DNA of 64,000 bases from Letharia columbiana (Eukaryota; Ascomycota; Lecanoromycetes; Lecanorales; Parmeliaceae), in assembly GCF_014066305.1 (NCBI RefSeq), contig NW_023501036.1:1065501-1129500 (forward strand). The letters run 5' to 3'. Position 1 is the first letter of the stretch. Each line of letters begins with the position of its first letter. Below, one piece after another: positions 1 to 13,599 of the stretch. Under the pieces are notes generated by a model that did no database searches, was not told the origin of the DNA, and saw only the letters and a list, made by a program, of their open reading frames with translations. Made by a program: the position numbers and the translations under genes.

Positions 1-900
1 ATAATTAATTTAAATTTCTATAACTACTATTTAGATATAATTATAATTTATAATTATATTAATTAAATATTATATTTAAATTAATTAGTCTATATTAAAT
101 AATTTCTTAAATATTATAAAATATAAGAGTTTAAGTTATAATTTACTTTTATAAAGATTAACGCGTAATCGCTTTTTATTAAAAATAATTATATAATATT
201 TATTAAGTTACTAAAAACTTATTAATTAACTATTAAATCTCTTATATACGCTATATTAGATATAAGATTAAATATTATATTTACTATATTAATAATCTTA
301 TAATATTCTTTAAACTCTATCAAAGTCTATTATACAATTATTAAGTATATTTTTTAATATCTTAAAATAATTATTTATTAATATCTTATTTATAAAAATC
401 CGCTTTAAGATCTAATTAGTTATATCGACTTTAATTAAACTAATAATTATAATATTTATAAATTAATTTTAAATTATATCTATAATCTAAAAAGTAAAAT
501 AATTAATTAATCTTTTAAGCGATAAGTTATTATTATATTATTTATTTATAAAATTAAATATATTAATTAAACTTAAGCTATAAAGAAAGCTATTTAACTT
601 TAAAAATTACTTAATTAAATCTACTTTAATAAATTACTTTAAATAATTATTATCTTCGATAATAATTAAGATATAATTATTTTAATAAAGAACTTTTAAT
701 ATTATAATTATATTAAGTATATTAATATCTAATATTATTAAATATACGATTAAATTATTAATAATAATATAAATCTTAAATATATTTTCACTAATAAATA
801 GATAGTCGATAAGCTTATTAAGGCTCTATATAGAGATAAATTTAAGCTCTTTTAAAAACTTATTAGTCTAAAATCTCGCCTATAAAATAACTATTCTTTA
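1..900 (+). pseudogene. Copia-family RT/RNase H 3' region (copy 1, partial)
   Basis: This is the C-terminal part of a Ty1/Copia polyprotein, entering from outside the window. Read through stops, the frame around 238-400 gives the conserved block SLIYAILDIRLNI followed by YSLNSIKVYYTIIKYIF. It corresponds to the Copia motif 'G(S/T)LMYA-x-TRPDI ... Y-x-NP-x-HW-AVKRI-RYL' that opens the RNase H domain. The later SSCEAEY-like stretch is lost. The same sequence recurs, differently mutated, at about 21939-22830. Gln and Trp codons have become TAA/TAG, as RIP produces. The product would have been the reverse transcriptase/RNase H of the element. No function can remain. Confidence 0.85.
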
Positions 901-904
901 TATC

Positions 905-1021
905 TTAGCGATACGCTTATTATTAAGAAAGAGTTAATTATAGCACCTTAAGAGTAGATAGATTCGTATCCTAGCGATACGCTTATTATTAAGAAAGAAT
1001 TAACTTTAGCACCTCAAGGGG
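905..1021 (+). repeat. Tandem polypurine-tract region before Copia 3' LTR (copy 1)
   Basis: Two ~66-bp units start with TAGCGATACGCTTATTATT (906 and 972), continue with AAGAAAGA(G/A)TTAA and end in an A/G-rich stretch (CCTCAAGGGG at about 1012-1021). The last one lies directly before the LTR start, where the plus-strand priming polypurine tract of an LTR retrotransposon is expected. The second family copy (22844-23007) has 2.7 units, so unit number varies. Confidence 0.6.
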
Positions 1022-1772
1022 TGAATGAATTTCGATATTACTACTTATTCATATGAGAGCTTACTTCTAATTAGTCCCCACACCTCAGATAATCTATTCG
1101 AGTCGCTCGTCGAGCCGCTATATCAAGCTTAACACTCTACGAACTTGTTATTCCATACCGAAACAGCTATTTCTTCAGCGCTACTATTACTACCGCTATC
1201 AAATTTTTAGAGCTCTTTTAGAACGTCCTTACCTCTATTTTATCCTATTAACGCACTATACACAAAACGCATATCGAACTATATCGCCAAGAACTAGAAC
1301 GTGATATAGTCATTTTCAGATTTCAACTTTTCACATTACCTACTCTATTGTGAACGTTATAAACTTTCGGCCGCCAATCGATCGACCTTTAGTATATATC
1401 AAGTAAACTAAAAATAAAATTTTCAAAAAACCGCTTTTTGACAAAAAAAAAAAAAAAAAAAAAATGGAATTTTTGTATAAGGTGGATGGAATTTTCCCAT
1501 GCACATACCCTCTTCACCTTTGCTATTCGATGTTCGGATATAGCTATTTACTCGAATGGGGGGGTAGAGAGATAGGAATATTTTTTTATTTTTCTACTTA
1601 TTTAATTTGAGCTATATTTCGAGTATATAGAAATATCGAAATATATTATCTAACTGAATTAAAAGGTTAGCTAAGGCGAGGAAGGTTTATCGAGACTTAA
1701 CGACATATATATTCGTAATACTCTCTACAGTTAGATCTAATTAATTAAGTATTTTACCTACTACTTTTAATA
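1022..1772 (+). repeat. Copia 3' LTR (copy 1), ~750 bp
   Basis: This long terminal repeat starts with TGAATGAATTTCG right after the polypurine tract and ends near ACTACTTTTAA. It matches 23008-23753 along its length, and its last ~126 bp match 17047-17172, the remnant of a 5' LTR. It is less mutated than the coding part, keeping GC-rich patches such as GGATGGAATTTTCCCATGC. It contains a pure A run of 22 at 1443-1464, which is 14 in the other copy. The ends are placed by where the three copies diverge, so they are good to about 5 bp. Confidence 0.75.
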
Positions 1773-4700
1773 AATACTAGTATTAATAAGTATAATAACG
1801 AATAATATATATTACGCTTATTTAGTAATTCTAATATATTTTAAATAGATTATATCTTTAGATTAGCTATATATAATATTTAGAGATAATATAATAATAA
1901 TTAGCGAAGTCTACTTAGCTCTTATCTTTATACTTTAAAAGAATTTAATATTTTTATAGTATTATTTATAAATATATCGCCTTTAATTTATTTATATAGA
2001 ATCTAATAATAATAGCGAGTATTAAATATAATATTAAAAGTTAAGTTTACTTTTTACTTCTTTATAATTAAATATTTTAAATATTTTCTATTAATAATTA
2101 AAGATATAAAGCTAGAATTCTTCTATTACTATTTTATATCTTTTATAAAAACTATAATATAGATATATATAAATATATTTACGCTATTAAGATTAATTCT
2201 AATATTATAATTTAAAGCTATTAATTTAAACTTTAAAATTTTAATTATATTTTTAAAGTCGCTAATATATAGATTAAATATTAAAAATAATATATTAGCT
2301 TTTTATTTTATTTTATATTAATTTAGACTAGCGATTATAATATAGATCTCTATTAGAAATTAATATATATTTTAATATAAATTAAATATATTAATAAAGA
2401 TAAGAAGAGAAATTAAAAAGTATAAAGATATAGTAAAGCTAGCTAGATATATACGCTTATATATATTTAGCTTTAATACTTTATAAATAAATATAAAGAG
2501 CTATAATAGACGAGTGCTTTTATTATTAAGCTCGAAGATTTAATATATTATAAATCTTAATCGATATATTAATATATTTCTACTTTATCTAATATCTAAC
2601 CTCTTATAGTAATAATTAAAATATATATCGACTTCTTTAATATAGACTTATTTTCGATTTAAATAAAGAGTTTTTTATTCTAAAAGAAATAGTTCTTTAG
2701 CTATTAAATATATCGATATTAAAAAATCTAATTCTTTTAATCTAAAAGCGCTCGCAATATAGAGCGAATTTATAAGAATTCTAATTTAATTAATTATTTC
2801 TCTAATAGTTATTTTATCTCTATTAATCGTAGCGATATAAACTATATAATATTTACAATTATTTTAATAAAAATAATTCTCTTTCTTATAATAATAATAG
2901 ATAATATTAAAGAAGAAGATCGAAATTTAATTAAGATAAAATATATATTCTCTCGAATAAGATTTAATAGAAGAAGTCTATACTAAAGAGTAATAGAGCT
3001 TTAAAAATTAATTAATAAAATATATTATTCTTATATAAATCTTAATATAAAATTTAATCAATAAAAATATAGTCTTAAATAGCTTAATAAGATTAAAGAA
3101 ATATATTATATTTTTTATAACTTAAACTTTCTTCTACTTACTTTATATCAAGAGCTACTTTTATATTATATTTATCTTTTAATATTATAATTATATTAAT
3201 AGTAGTTATATATTAATATATTTCTTAAAAATTATAATAGAGTAAAAAAGATCTTTAAGTATTTATAAATTTTTAAGAAGATTAAATATCTCTAATAAAC
3301 TTTAATAGTTTTATTAAGTAATATTAGATATCTTATATTATAAACTTAATATTATTAAAAATATCTTTATTTTCTAACTAGCTCGCTTATATAATATTTC
3401 TTTTAATAAATCTATTATTAAAGAATAATATAAAAATAATAATATATTTTTATTAAAAAATATAGTAAGCTCGTTCTTAGCTAGCTTATCGAAGTTATTT
3501 AAAAAAATTTATTAAGAAGATTTAAAAGATAAAGAGAGACTAGATAATATACTAATAGAGATCTTTAAGAATAAAAAGTTAAAATTATTAACTAGAGCTT
3601 TATATATAGAATCTTTTACTTTTATATTCTCTATATATTTAAATAAATTATTAATAATAGAGATAGCGTTCTTAAAAGTTAGTAAAAGCGTATATATTAA
3701 TATTAAAGAATTTATATTAAAATTATTATTAATAATAGTCTTAAGTAATATAAGCATCTTATCTTACGATATAATCTTTATAGACTTTATAGATTTTATA
3801 GACTTATTAAACTCTATAGACTTATTAAATTTATCAAATATATTATTATTATATTTCTATTTTTCGCTCTTATTCTTTCGCTTAGAATTATTTAGTCGTT
3901 ATTATTTAATAGCATTAGATTTAAACCTTAGAATAGAATAACGTAATTAAAGTTATAGATCCTTATTTAATATTATAAATCGAGTTTATACTCTTTAGAA
4001 ATTTATACTTATATATATAATAATAATAAATTCTTAAGATAAAAAATTATAATTATAAAAGCGAAGCTTAAATAAATAGTACTATTAAAATTACTAGAAA
4101 AGCTATATAGAATATCGAGAAGGCTTAAGATAGCGGAGAAGACTAAGGAAGATAGGGCGAGATAGAAGATTTTAGAGATATTTTAGAGAATATTAAAAAA
4201 AGTCTATAGGCAGCTAAGCTATAAATTAGAATATTAAATATATATTATAAATAGATATTATTATAATACTATTAGTCTATATCTAATATTATTATAATAT
4301 TAAAAAAAAGTAAAAAAAGTGTAATTTTATATCTTAATCTCTAGAATCTAGAGATACTTATATTTTATTTTATAATTATAGAAATCTATAATATCTAATT
4401 ATTTCTATAGCTATTCTACTTATTATTAATCTCTTATAATTAAATTCTATATATTTAATATCTCTTCTAATAATAGATCTAGAATAATAGATAATAGAGA
4501 TAATTAGATTCTTATGATTTTATTTAAAAGATAGATTTTTAAAGTTTATATATAGTAATTATATATAAATTACTAATATAGATACTTCTCTACTCTTTAA
4601 ATATATTAGATCTTACTCTCTTTAAATATATACTAAATAATAAAAAATAATATTCTTAATAAAGAGATAATAAGATATTAGAGAGTTAATAGAATATAAT

Positions 4701-7490
4701 TAATAATTTATATAAGAGCGTTAAATAGCGCTAGAATAGAAGAATAATCTAGATATTATATAATAATAGTATTAATAATATAACTACGATAGATAGAAAG
4801 ATATTAATACTATTAGATATAAGAAAAAAGCTAATTTATATTTAGATCTACTAAGATAAAAGTAAGTAAAAAATATTCGAGTTTTCCCGCCTCTCTAACT
4901 TCTTAATTTATTATCTCCGTTCTTTAGATAAAGCTTATATTATTTATTTATATATTTAAAATCTAATATATAAGATCTTTTATTATCTCTATCTTAATAT
5001 ATTTATAATTTTAAATATATTAATAAAGAATATAGTAAGAAAGAATTTTATCTAATCTTAATTCTAATTAAATCTTATTTTCTCTAAATTAATCTTTAAT
5101 AAGAGATATTAGAAGAATATATTTAAGATTAATATAAAGAAGTAGAGAATTTAGACTCTAAATTAAAAGAATAAATATTTAATTTTATAAAAGAATTATT
5201 ATATATCTCCGCTATCTTACTAATAGAAGATAGATTTTAAAGATAAGAATAACGATAATAGCTTTAAACGTACACTTCGGAATTTTACTATAAGTTATTT
5301 AATTTAATTATATTATTAATAAAGATTAATTTTAAATATCTAAAGTTATAATATATTATTAAATAAAGAAAAGAATAATAAGCTTAATAAATTTAAGATA
5401 GAGATCGCTTTATTAAAAGATAGCTTTATTATTTAATCTTTAGTATCTATCTCTAAATCTAGAAAATCGAATATTCTTAATAATCCTTCTAAAAAAGTAT
5501 TAAATAGAGTTAATAATATCTTCGTTAATATATATATAACTTTCGATAAACTTAAAATTCGTTATTAGCTTATATATCTAGCAAAATTTAGAATAACTCT
5601 TTATACTTCTATTATTAGAGTTATATAGAGAGATAATATTATAAAATAAAGCTAAAAATAAAAAAAGAGTAATAATAGAATTAACTAGAATAAAAGTAAT
5701 TAAAAAATTTATTTTATTTAAAATATATAGATATAATTCTTAGCTCTATATTTATTATAATATCTATACTAATAACTTATAAATTAAAATCTAAGATTAT
5801 ATTAAGAATAATAAGAGTTATACTCTTAAAAGTATCTTCGAATATACGCCGCTTATTAAATTCTTTATTTTTAAGTATTCTCTTAATATATTTAATTAGA
5901 TCTTCGACTTTACGAATAAATATATTAATATTATAAAATTTAATATAAAGTTAATACTTTATTTCTACTTTAAGAGTAAATTCTTTTATTCTATTCTCTA
6001 CTTCTTCGCTATATATCTATTTCTAATATATCTTAAAATATATAAATTAACTTCGCTATAAGAGTTAAGCTCTATATAAATTAAATAATAAATTTATAAA
6101 TCTTATATAACTCTAAATATAATTAAAATTCTCTTTTAATATAAATTTTTATTATAGCGAAGTCTAAGAAGTATTATATTAATATTAAAGATTTTATATA
6201 TATTAAATCAAAGAAGCGTTATTCTAAATATGAATTTACTAATCTTATCGAATCGAATAAAGATATTAATTATCTATTTCTAAGGACTCCACCTTTAAAA
6301 TAAATATATCTACTTATACTATAAGCTCTATCTTAATCTAAAAAATATATAATCTCTATTTTCTTTATCTTCTATATAACTCTATCTACTTTCTTACTAT
6401 AATTCTATAAAAATATTATACTTTATTATATATTATTATTCTATTAAATTAAAAGAGTACTAGATTTTTAGCGAAGATATAATATTACGAGATTTATAAT
6501 ATATAGTATTTACTTTATAAAATAAGTATTTCTTAAAATATATATTTAGATATCTCTTAGACGAATTTAGTTTTATAATATTTACTTAATAAAGTAAGCT
6601 TATAATATATATAGAATTAAGATATTAATTCGAAGAAAAAGCTACTTTTAAAGAGTATTCTTATAAATTAAGTAATTTTCTTTTATTATCTAATATTATA
6701 TTATAGTATTATATTTATTATAAATTAATTAATATATTAAGATATATAATTATTAAATCTTCTTAAAGTAAGATTATTAAATATATTCTAACTACTATAA
6801 GATTACGAAGAGTACTTATTTAATATCGCGCTAGTCGATATAATATATTTAAATAGCGAGAATATTCTTTATAGTAGTAATATATCTTATCTCGCTATTA
6901 TTACTATAGAATTATATCTAATATCTATTAATCTTATTTTCTTCTATTATACTTACTCGAGTCTTATCTTTAAACTTTAATATTCTAAAAGTACTATTTA
7001 TATCTTTATCTACTCTATCTTTATAGAATAAATACTATAACTTCAAATAGAAGACTCGCTCTTATAATTCTCTAATACTAACTTCAATTAAAATATTAAT
7101 TTAATAGTATATTAATATATTATAATAACTAGATAAAAGAGTAATATAATATTAATAGATTTTTAGTAATTAATTATAATATGAAATAGAATAGATAGAT
7201 AGAGTATATATAGTATTTACTTTTATCTTTATCTTCGTAATCTATCTATATAACTCTCTAAGCCTTATTATTATCTTATAATTTAGATTAAAGAAAGATA
7301 TATAAAGCTAGCTATAATTTCTATCTTTTCTTTTAACTAATTACTCTAAGCTCGAAGATAAAATCTATTATTATAGATTACTACTCGCTTAGCCTCGATT
7401 AACTTATTATATATTCTCTATTCTATACTATATATTAATAGAGATATATATAAAAATAGTATAGTAATATTTAATAATATATCTTTCAAA
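1773..7490. other. Unassigned RIP-degraded DNA
   Basis: This stretch is very AT-rich with no open frame above about 80 codons. Both strands give stop-riddled translations rich in I, N, K, L and Y, and I recognise no protein domain. A short open stretch on the minus strand at 3512-3757 has no recognisable motif and is probably chance. The region is presumably one or more old transposons, because the RIP signature requires the DNA to have been repeated. I cannot find its partner copies or terminal repeats in this window. Confidence 0.5.
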
Positions 7491-7499
7491 ATTATATCT

Positions 7500-7700
7500 T
7501 AATAATATATCCCATTTAACGTCGCATTAATGCATTATTCAGCTAGAGATATTATTATATAAGATACAATGCTAATAGACTCCGAAAGCGACTTAAGAAG
7601 CCTAACAGATTTCGGATAGATTCCCGACAGATATGCTCGGCTAACCTTCCTTATACGGATCGTTTACTTTCCGCCTTATATATAGATAGACCCCCTAAGA
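7500..7700. other. GC-richer island, possibly an LTR fragment or unique DNA
   Basis: About 200 bp retain normal-looking sequence (GACTCCGAAAGCGACTTAAG, AGATTCCCGACAGATATGCT, ACGGATCGTTTACTTTCCGC) between heavily mutated flanks. It ends in a TATATATAGATAGACCCCC stretch that would suit an LTR promoter. No second copy occurs in this window, so it could be a solo LTR, an element end, or non-repeated DNA that escaped RIP. Confidence 0.35.
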
Positions 7701-7705
7701 TATAA

Positions 7706-9932
7706 CGCTTTAATTATTATAAAAAATAATTATCGCTTATACTTATTTATTATTAAGATTAAATTAATTTAATAAATTATATAATTAAATTATTTTCTTA
7801 ATAGCTTATATTTAATTAATATATTTAATTTTATAAATTAAGAGTATTATAAAAAATTATTACTTCGATAATTAATTAATAATCTTATTATTAATATTAA
7901 ATATATATTTAGATATAGAGTAATAAGTATTTTAATTATCGACTTAATCGGTATTAGTATAATCGCTTAAGAGTTTTAAATCTTCTCTAAAAACGAGTTA
8001 ATAGTTAATGATTTATTTAAGATAGCGAAAGATTTACTTAATCGCTTTTTAATAAACTTTATTAAAGTTTAAATTATATCGAGATATTATTAAAATTATA
8101 AATATAATATCTAATTTTATATTAAATATTATATATATTAATAACTCTATTATCAACTAGTACTTAATATAAAAAACTTTAAAGATTTAAAAATTCTTTT
8201 TAAATATCTAATATCTTTCGATATCTATAAAAATAGATATATCTTTAAATTCTTATATACTATATTTAATAAAAAACTTTTTAATATACTTTATTTAATT
8301 AAGTTAAATAATATAATTAATATAATTTTTAATAATAATTATATTTAGATAATAAATATATAATTTTAAATTAATTATTTTAAAGTAACTATTAAACTTA
8401 TCTTTAATATTTTAAATTTCTACTTTATTAAAATTAATTAAAAAAATATTATTTATATAAATTATAATAATTATAATATTATTAATAAAGATTAAGAAAT
8501 TAGTTATAATAAACTTAAAGTCTAATTCTTTTAGATATATAAAGAGAATATTATATTAGATTTTTAAGAATTATTTTAAATTATATAGCGTCTTCTTTAG
8601 CTTATATATCTTATATTTATTATCTATTTTAAAGCTTATAAATTATATTATATAGATAATTTTCTTTATATTATTATAAAGAAAAGCGATTTTAATATTT
8701 ATATATTTTAATTTTTAATTAAAAGTTATTATTAAAGTAAAAATTACTATATAATTTATAAACTTAATTATAAAGATAAAAGTCTTATTAAAATTTACGT
8801 CTTCGCGTTATTTAAAATTATAAATTATTTATTAAACTTTATATCGTATAATCTCTTTTATAAAATCTCGCTTAAATTTATAGATTTATTTATTACTTAG
8901 AGTATATATATTTAAAAATAAATTTATTAAAATTTAAGTATTATTAATTATAAAAAAATTAACTTCTTTCTATATAGTAAATTTTTATTTTATTTTTTAA
9001 TATTTATTCGCTATTATCTTTTAATAGATTTAAAATTTAAATAATTTAAGAGCGTTAGCTTTAATTAAAAAAGCGAGTAAATTTAATAAAAGATCGCGAT
9101 AAATTTTAAAAACTTCGTATTACTTAGATTACTTTAAGGGAGATTATTAATTAATTATAAATCTAATTATAGACTTTATTAAGACTTATAGAACTATCGA
9201 GATAAATTCTATAAGCGTATTTTCGCTTAGAGTTTCGAGTGATTTCAACTTTATTCCCTCTAGAGATATCTACGACGATATCTATAGCGGCGATATCTAC
9301 GTTAGCGATGTCTATGGCGGCGGTACTTACGGCGGAGGTATTTATATCAATACTTCTCTAACGAGAATTTATATAATAATAATAAATTCTCTTCTAACGA
9401 CTTTAACTAAGATAATTATTACTTTAATAAATATTTTTTATCTTATTCTTTTTAAGGTTTTTTTTTAAAATTAATATTAAAGAGGTAATTAATAGCTCGC
9501 GTATAATTTTTTCTAATATATTTATATAGCGCTTATTTCTATTTTTAAATAGATTTTAATTATTAATCTTTTTTTTTTAGCGATATTAAGCTTAAATAAA
9601 ATAAGTTTAAAAAAAAATTATTAATTTAAATTATATTTAAATAGATCTAAATTTTATTATTTAATATAAATATATAATAAAACTAATTAACTTTATAATT
9701 AATTAAGTATCTCTTATAGATATAATTCTTATATTTAATTTAGTTAATATTTAATAAATATATTTAATAGAAATTAGTTTATTTAATAATTCGAAGATAT
9801 AAAATATTAGATAAATAATTTATAAAGATTTTATAAAAGATAATATTTCTTTTTAATATTAATTATAGATTATATAAATAATTAGAAATTTATATAAATT
9901 TTAATTAATATTTTTATAATAATTTACTAATA
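7706..9932. other. Unassigned RIP-degraded DNA left of the Gypsy element
   Basis: AT-rich relic sequence. Near its right end (about 9061-9390, plus strand) there is one frame with few stops that contains a basic patch KKASKFNKRSR and then a Tyr/Asp/Gly repeat, so a former coding region is plausible. I do not recognise the family. No terminal repeats were found. The 3' boundary is the start of the Gypsy 5' LTR. Confidence 0.4.
9265..9351 (+). repeat. 15-bp imperfect tandem repeat encoding D/G-x-Y pentapeptides
   Basis: Five to six in-frame units follow GATATCTAY-GRC-GGY: the peptide reads DIYDDIYSGDIYVSDVYGGG and continues TYGGGIYI. The unit is 15 bp, a multiple of three, and the patch keeps C and G better than its surroundings. 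An ancestral Tyr/Gly/Asp-rich tail of a protein fits. The function is unknown. Confidence 0.55.
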
Positions 9933-10105
9933 TGATATTGCGGAAGCCTTTTACAGAAGCCTCTAGCAGAGTTATTTCTACTAGGTCTAAGAGGCTTAGA
10001 GAGTCTAGATTAAATATATATTAGCGTCTTCGAGCTTTCTCTATTAAAGTAGATTTCTAGGTAATAAGAATATATCTTCTTTTTATATTATGACTTAGTT
10101 TATAA
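9933..10105 (+). repeat. Gypsy 5' LTR
   Basis: Starts TGATATTGCGGAAGCC and ends near GACTTAGTTTATAA. It aligns throughout with 16838-17016, sharing GCGGAAGCCTTTT, TATTAGCGTCT, CGAGCTTTCTCTA and AAAGTAGATTTCTAGGTA. Differences are mostly C-to-T and G-to-A changes on this copy, so it has been hit harder by RIP than its partner. Confidence 0.85.
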
Positions 10106-10899
10106 TAATATAATAGTAATATTCTAATTACTTATAAGTATTAATGATTTATACTTATAAGTAAATCTAGTATTCTATTAATATTAATATTAACTTAGAT
10201 CTCTTTCTTTAAATAACGCTTTCTTTAGATTAATCTAAATTATATCGTTATTAATAGCTACGTTAAGTTAACTTCTATCGCCTTTTTAGATATTATAGCT
10301 ACTATTATATTAGCTTTCAAAAATATCTTATCTACTTTTTATTCTACTAGTAATCTTATACGTATTATATATTAAATTTAAATATTTATAAAAGATATTA
10401 ATTAAGCTTAAGAGATTCCTCATAAGATAGTAATTACTACTCGTTATATTACGATTATTTATATATATCTAAAGCTAATAATTATAAGATCTAAGTAAGT
10501 ATTAGAAAAGCTCTTTTTATATATTAAAAGATAGATCTCTTATTACTTCGGCATTCTATTAAAGCCTTCGGCGATTATATAATAAATCTTAGAGCTACGC
10601 TAGCTATCTAGTATTTCTTTAGATATTATAAGCCTCCCTCAATAGATAATATATCGATATTATTATAATCTATTTTCTTATTTATCGAGCTAATTACGCG
10701 AGTAGAGTCTATTACTATATTAGTAAATAAAGCTATCTATAATCGACTAATTAAATCTTAGCTATTTATTATTATAATATAAGAATTTATGAAAATATAG
10801 CTCGCTAAGCTATAGGCGATAATAGTAGAATTTCGTATTATATTAAGTTTACTCGAATCTTTAGAAGATTTAGAATTATTAGGCGAATTAGAATTAGTT

Positions 10900-11500
10900 A
10901 AAAGTAGCGGTAATGATAGTAGTAAAGCTAATCGATTTAACTTAGATAATATTAGCTTTTTTAATTTATTCTATAAGAATAAATCTATTAATATCGTCTC
11001 GATAATAGAATACACTAGTAAGAGTATCTTCTTTCGAGATATATACGTTTTTATTAATTAAGTTAAGGATATAATACGAGTTAAGAGTAATATACTACTA
11101 TAATAAAACCTTTAGATCTATCTAAGAGAAATTATATTTACTTAATTTACTATTAAGCTAACTAAGAATAATAAACGCTTAATTACTTATAATATAAATA
11201 AGTAATATCGTCTACTACTAGCACGTTGAAAGTTATCATATTCTTAAGATATAATAATTCTATTATAAGAGAAGTATTCGATATAAGACATCGCCTATTA
11301 TTAGAAGCTATGAGAGTATATTTAAACGGTTATAAGAGTAACTTAGAACGCGGATATAGATATTATAAAGGATTATATGCTACTTATCTAAAATAGACTT
11401 AATATAAAATTCTAGCGAGATATTTTAAAATCAAACGCTATTACTAATTATAATTAATTCTTAGAATCGCTTAATAAGCGGAAGTATTAATGGTGAAAGC
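10900..11500 (+). pseudogene. Gypsy gag (capsid) relic
   Basis: Read through stops, the frame shows FFRDIYVFINxVKDIIRVK, then NLxIYLREI, then QRDILKSN, NYNxFLESLNKRKYQW. This matches the capsid region of fungal Gypsy elements (RDVYVFxxRV, LRGxAxxWY, a tract ending in D-x-SKYDWW). The capsid would have packaged element RNA in cytoplasmic particles. Boundaries are approximate; the N-terminal part from about 10110 is not readable. Confidence 0.65.
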
Positions 11501-12359
11501 ATATTAGTCGCTATTCGCGATAAGCTTTATATTCTCAACAGTAGTAGTAAAGGAGAATAGATTCTCATAGATATTTATCTTAATAACCCTAGCCTTAGTA
11601 TTAATCTTAATCTTAAGCTTACTAGAATAATTAGTAATACTTATATTCGTGAAAGCCTTTTATATATAAGAATACTTATTAAAGTAATTAACGCCTCTCG
11701 ATTTATTAAGACTATTAAAGTAATTAATAATATCTATAGACGTATTAAAACACTTAAAGAGACGCCTGTATCTCGCTGTCAGCGTTATCAATAAGATTAT
11801 AGATTATAGCGCCTTCGGTAGTAGAAGAAAACGCATTAGATTTAAGATCGTCTAATCGTTAACCGCTTTATTCGAATAGCGGTAACTATTAGAATTAAAA
11901 TTGAAATAGATTTTAATCACGTCTATAGCGAGTGTATTAAGTAGCGGTTAAGGAAGATAATAAGAATAAGTTAGACTTATTATAAGACTACGAAATTAGC
12001 TAAGATATTTATATTAGCTATACTTTATATTAATCTAAAGTACTTAAAGTAGTATTAATAGAAGACTTCGAGGGTTACTATAATTACGAAGTATATAATA
12101 ACTTTATTTATAATAATTATAAAGATCTTATCAAAGACTATTTCTTAAAGATAATATCTATTATAGATTATTAATATAAGTATTATTAATATAAGATTAT
12201 CTCTCGTAATAAGCTTTTTAATTATCTTCGAGAAGAGTGCTAAAAAAAGTCTTTTATAAGTACTACTTCTTTTATAAGTACTAGTAAAAACCTTATTATA
12301 GATACTCTAATCTTCGAGTCTAGAAAGTCTATTATAGAGTCTTTTATTATTTTCTTAAT

Positions 12360-12800
12360 ATCTAAGTCTATATTAGAGATTAGATATATTTTTCGAAATT
12401 ATTACTACGCTATTATTTATATTAATTAAAAGTTAGTAGATAAGAAGAAGAAGTTTTATATTAACGCTGGCTATATTATAACTATAGCTAATTAAACTTT
12501 TATTTCTACTTCTATTAAAATTAAGAAGATAGCTATTAAGATCTTAATTCGAGGTCTAAGATTTAAGATTTATTATTCTAATAAATATGCGATTCTTATC
12601 TTCTATATAGAAGGCGTACTTTTAGATAATACGCGTATCTTTATTTAGATTACTCGAGAGATTTATATCGTTAATAATCTTAAAGCTAGTATATTAATTA
12701 GAGTCGATATTCTTACGCTAGAATAAATAATTATCGACTTTATTACTTAATCTATTAAGATAGATAGTTGCTGAAATATAACTATATCTATAAATTTATA
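12360..12800 (+). pseudogene. Gypsy aspartic protease relic
   Basis: The block FYINAGYIITIAN (about 12452-12490) corresponds to the retropepsin active site FYxDTG-x-TMTxAD. The catalytic Asp-Thr-Gly reads Asn-Ala-Gly here, a G-to-A change at each of the first two codons. Downstream, REIYIVNNLKASILI and VDILTLE match the conserved flap-side motif 'EIHxVDDLKANMLIGxDxL'. A protease with Asn in place of the catalytic Asp would be dead even without the stops. Confidence 0.75.
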
Positions 12801-13599
12801 TACTCGCTCTAAGTCTATTAAGCGAACTATAAAATTATCGTTTTATATAATTCTATTTTTTTATACTACGATATAAGTACTAGTAACTTATACTAGCGAG
12901 CTATTAATAAATAGAGACTTACTTTTTAAATTATAATACTTAATATTATTAAATTATATTAAAGAAGTCTACGTCTATATAATAGATATATCTTTTTAAA
13001 TAATTTAAGTAAGAAATAATATCGATTTATTTATTATTATTTCTTATAAGATATAACTAGATATATTAGACGAATATAAATAAGATAAATATTTTTCTAT
13101 CGAAGTATATTATACTAATCTCGCTATTATCGAATAAAGAAACTAAAAGATTAAGTTAGTACGCGATATTATTATAGTAGTAACTGCTATAATAGTAGTA
13201 ATAGTATCTAATCTTTAGATTAGTCTATAAAAGTTTATCGCGAATATCTTATTCGATAGTATAGTTATTATTATTAATTTATTCTTGAAATATATTATAC
13301 TAAATAAAGTAATAATCTATAGAAAGTCTAAAGTAGTAGAATTCTTAGTATATTTACTTAATAAGTATTAGAATCTTTTTATCGATTAAGACTAAATAAT
13401 AAATATATTAGAGAAGAAATAAATATCTATTTTCTTAAAGTCTAATATAATATTTAAATCTATTAAGATATACTCGATAAGATAAAAGAATAAGAAAGTT
13501 ATCGATGCTACGTTTAATAAGCTATACGACTAAAGAAAAATAATATAATCTAGATAATCTACACTATATAGCTATCTAGTTTTTATAGTTTAAAAAAGA

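Noticed and set aside
3512..3757. 81-codon minus-strand open frame
   Set aside because: Ile/Asn/Leu-rich translation of AT-rich relic DNA with no motif and no support from either side; chance frame.
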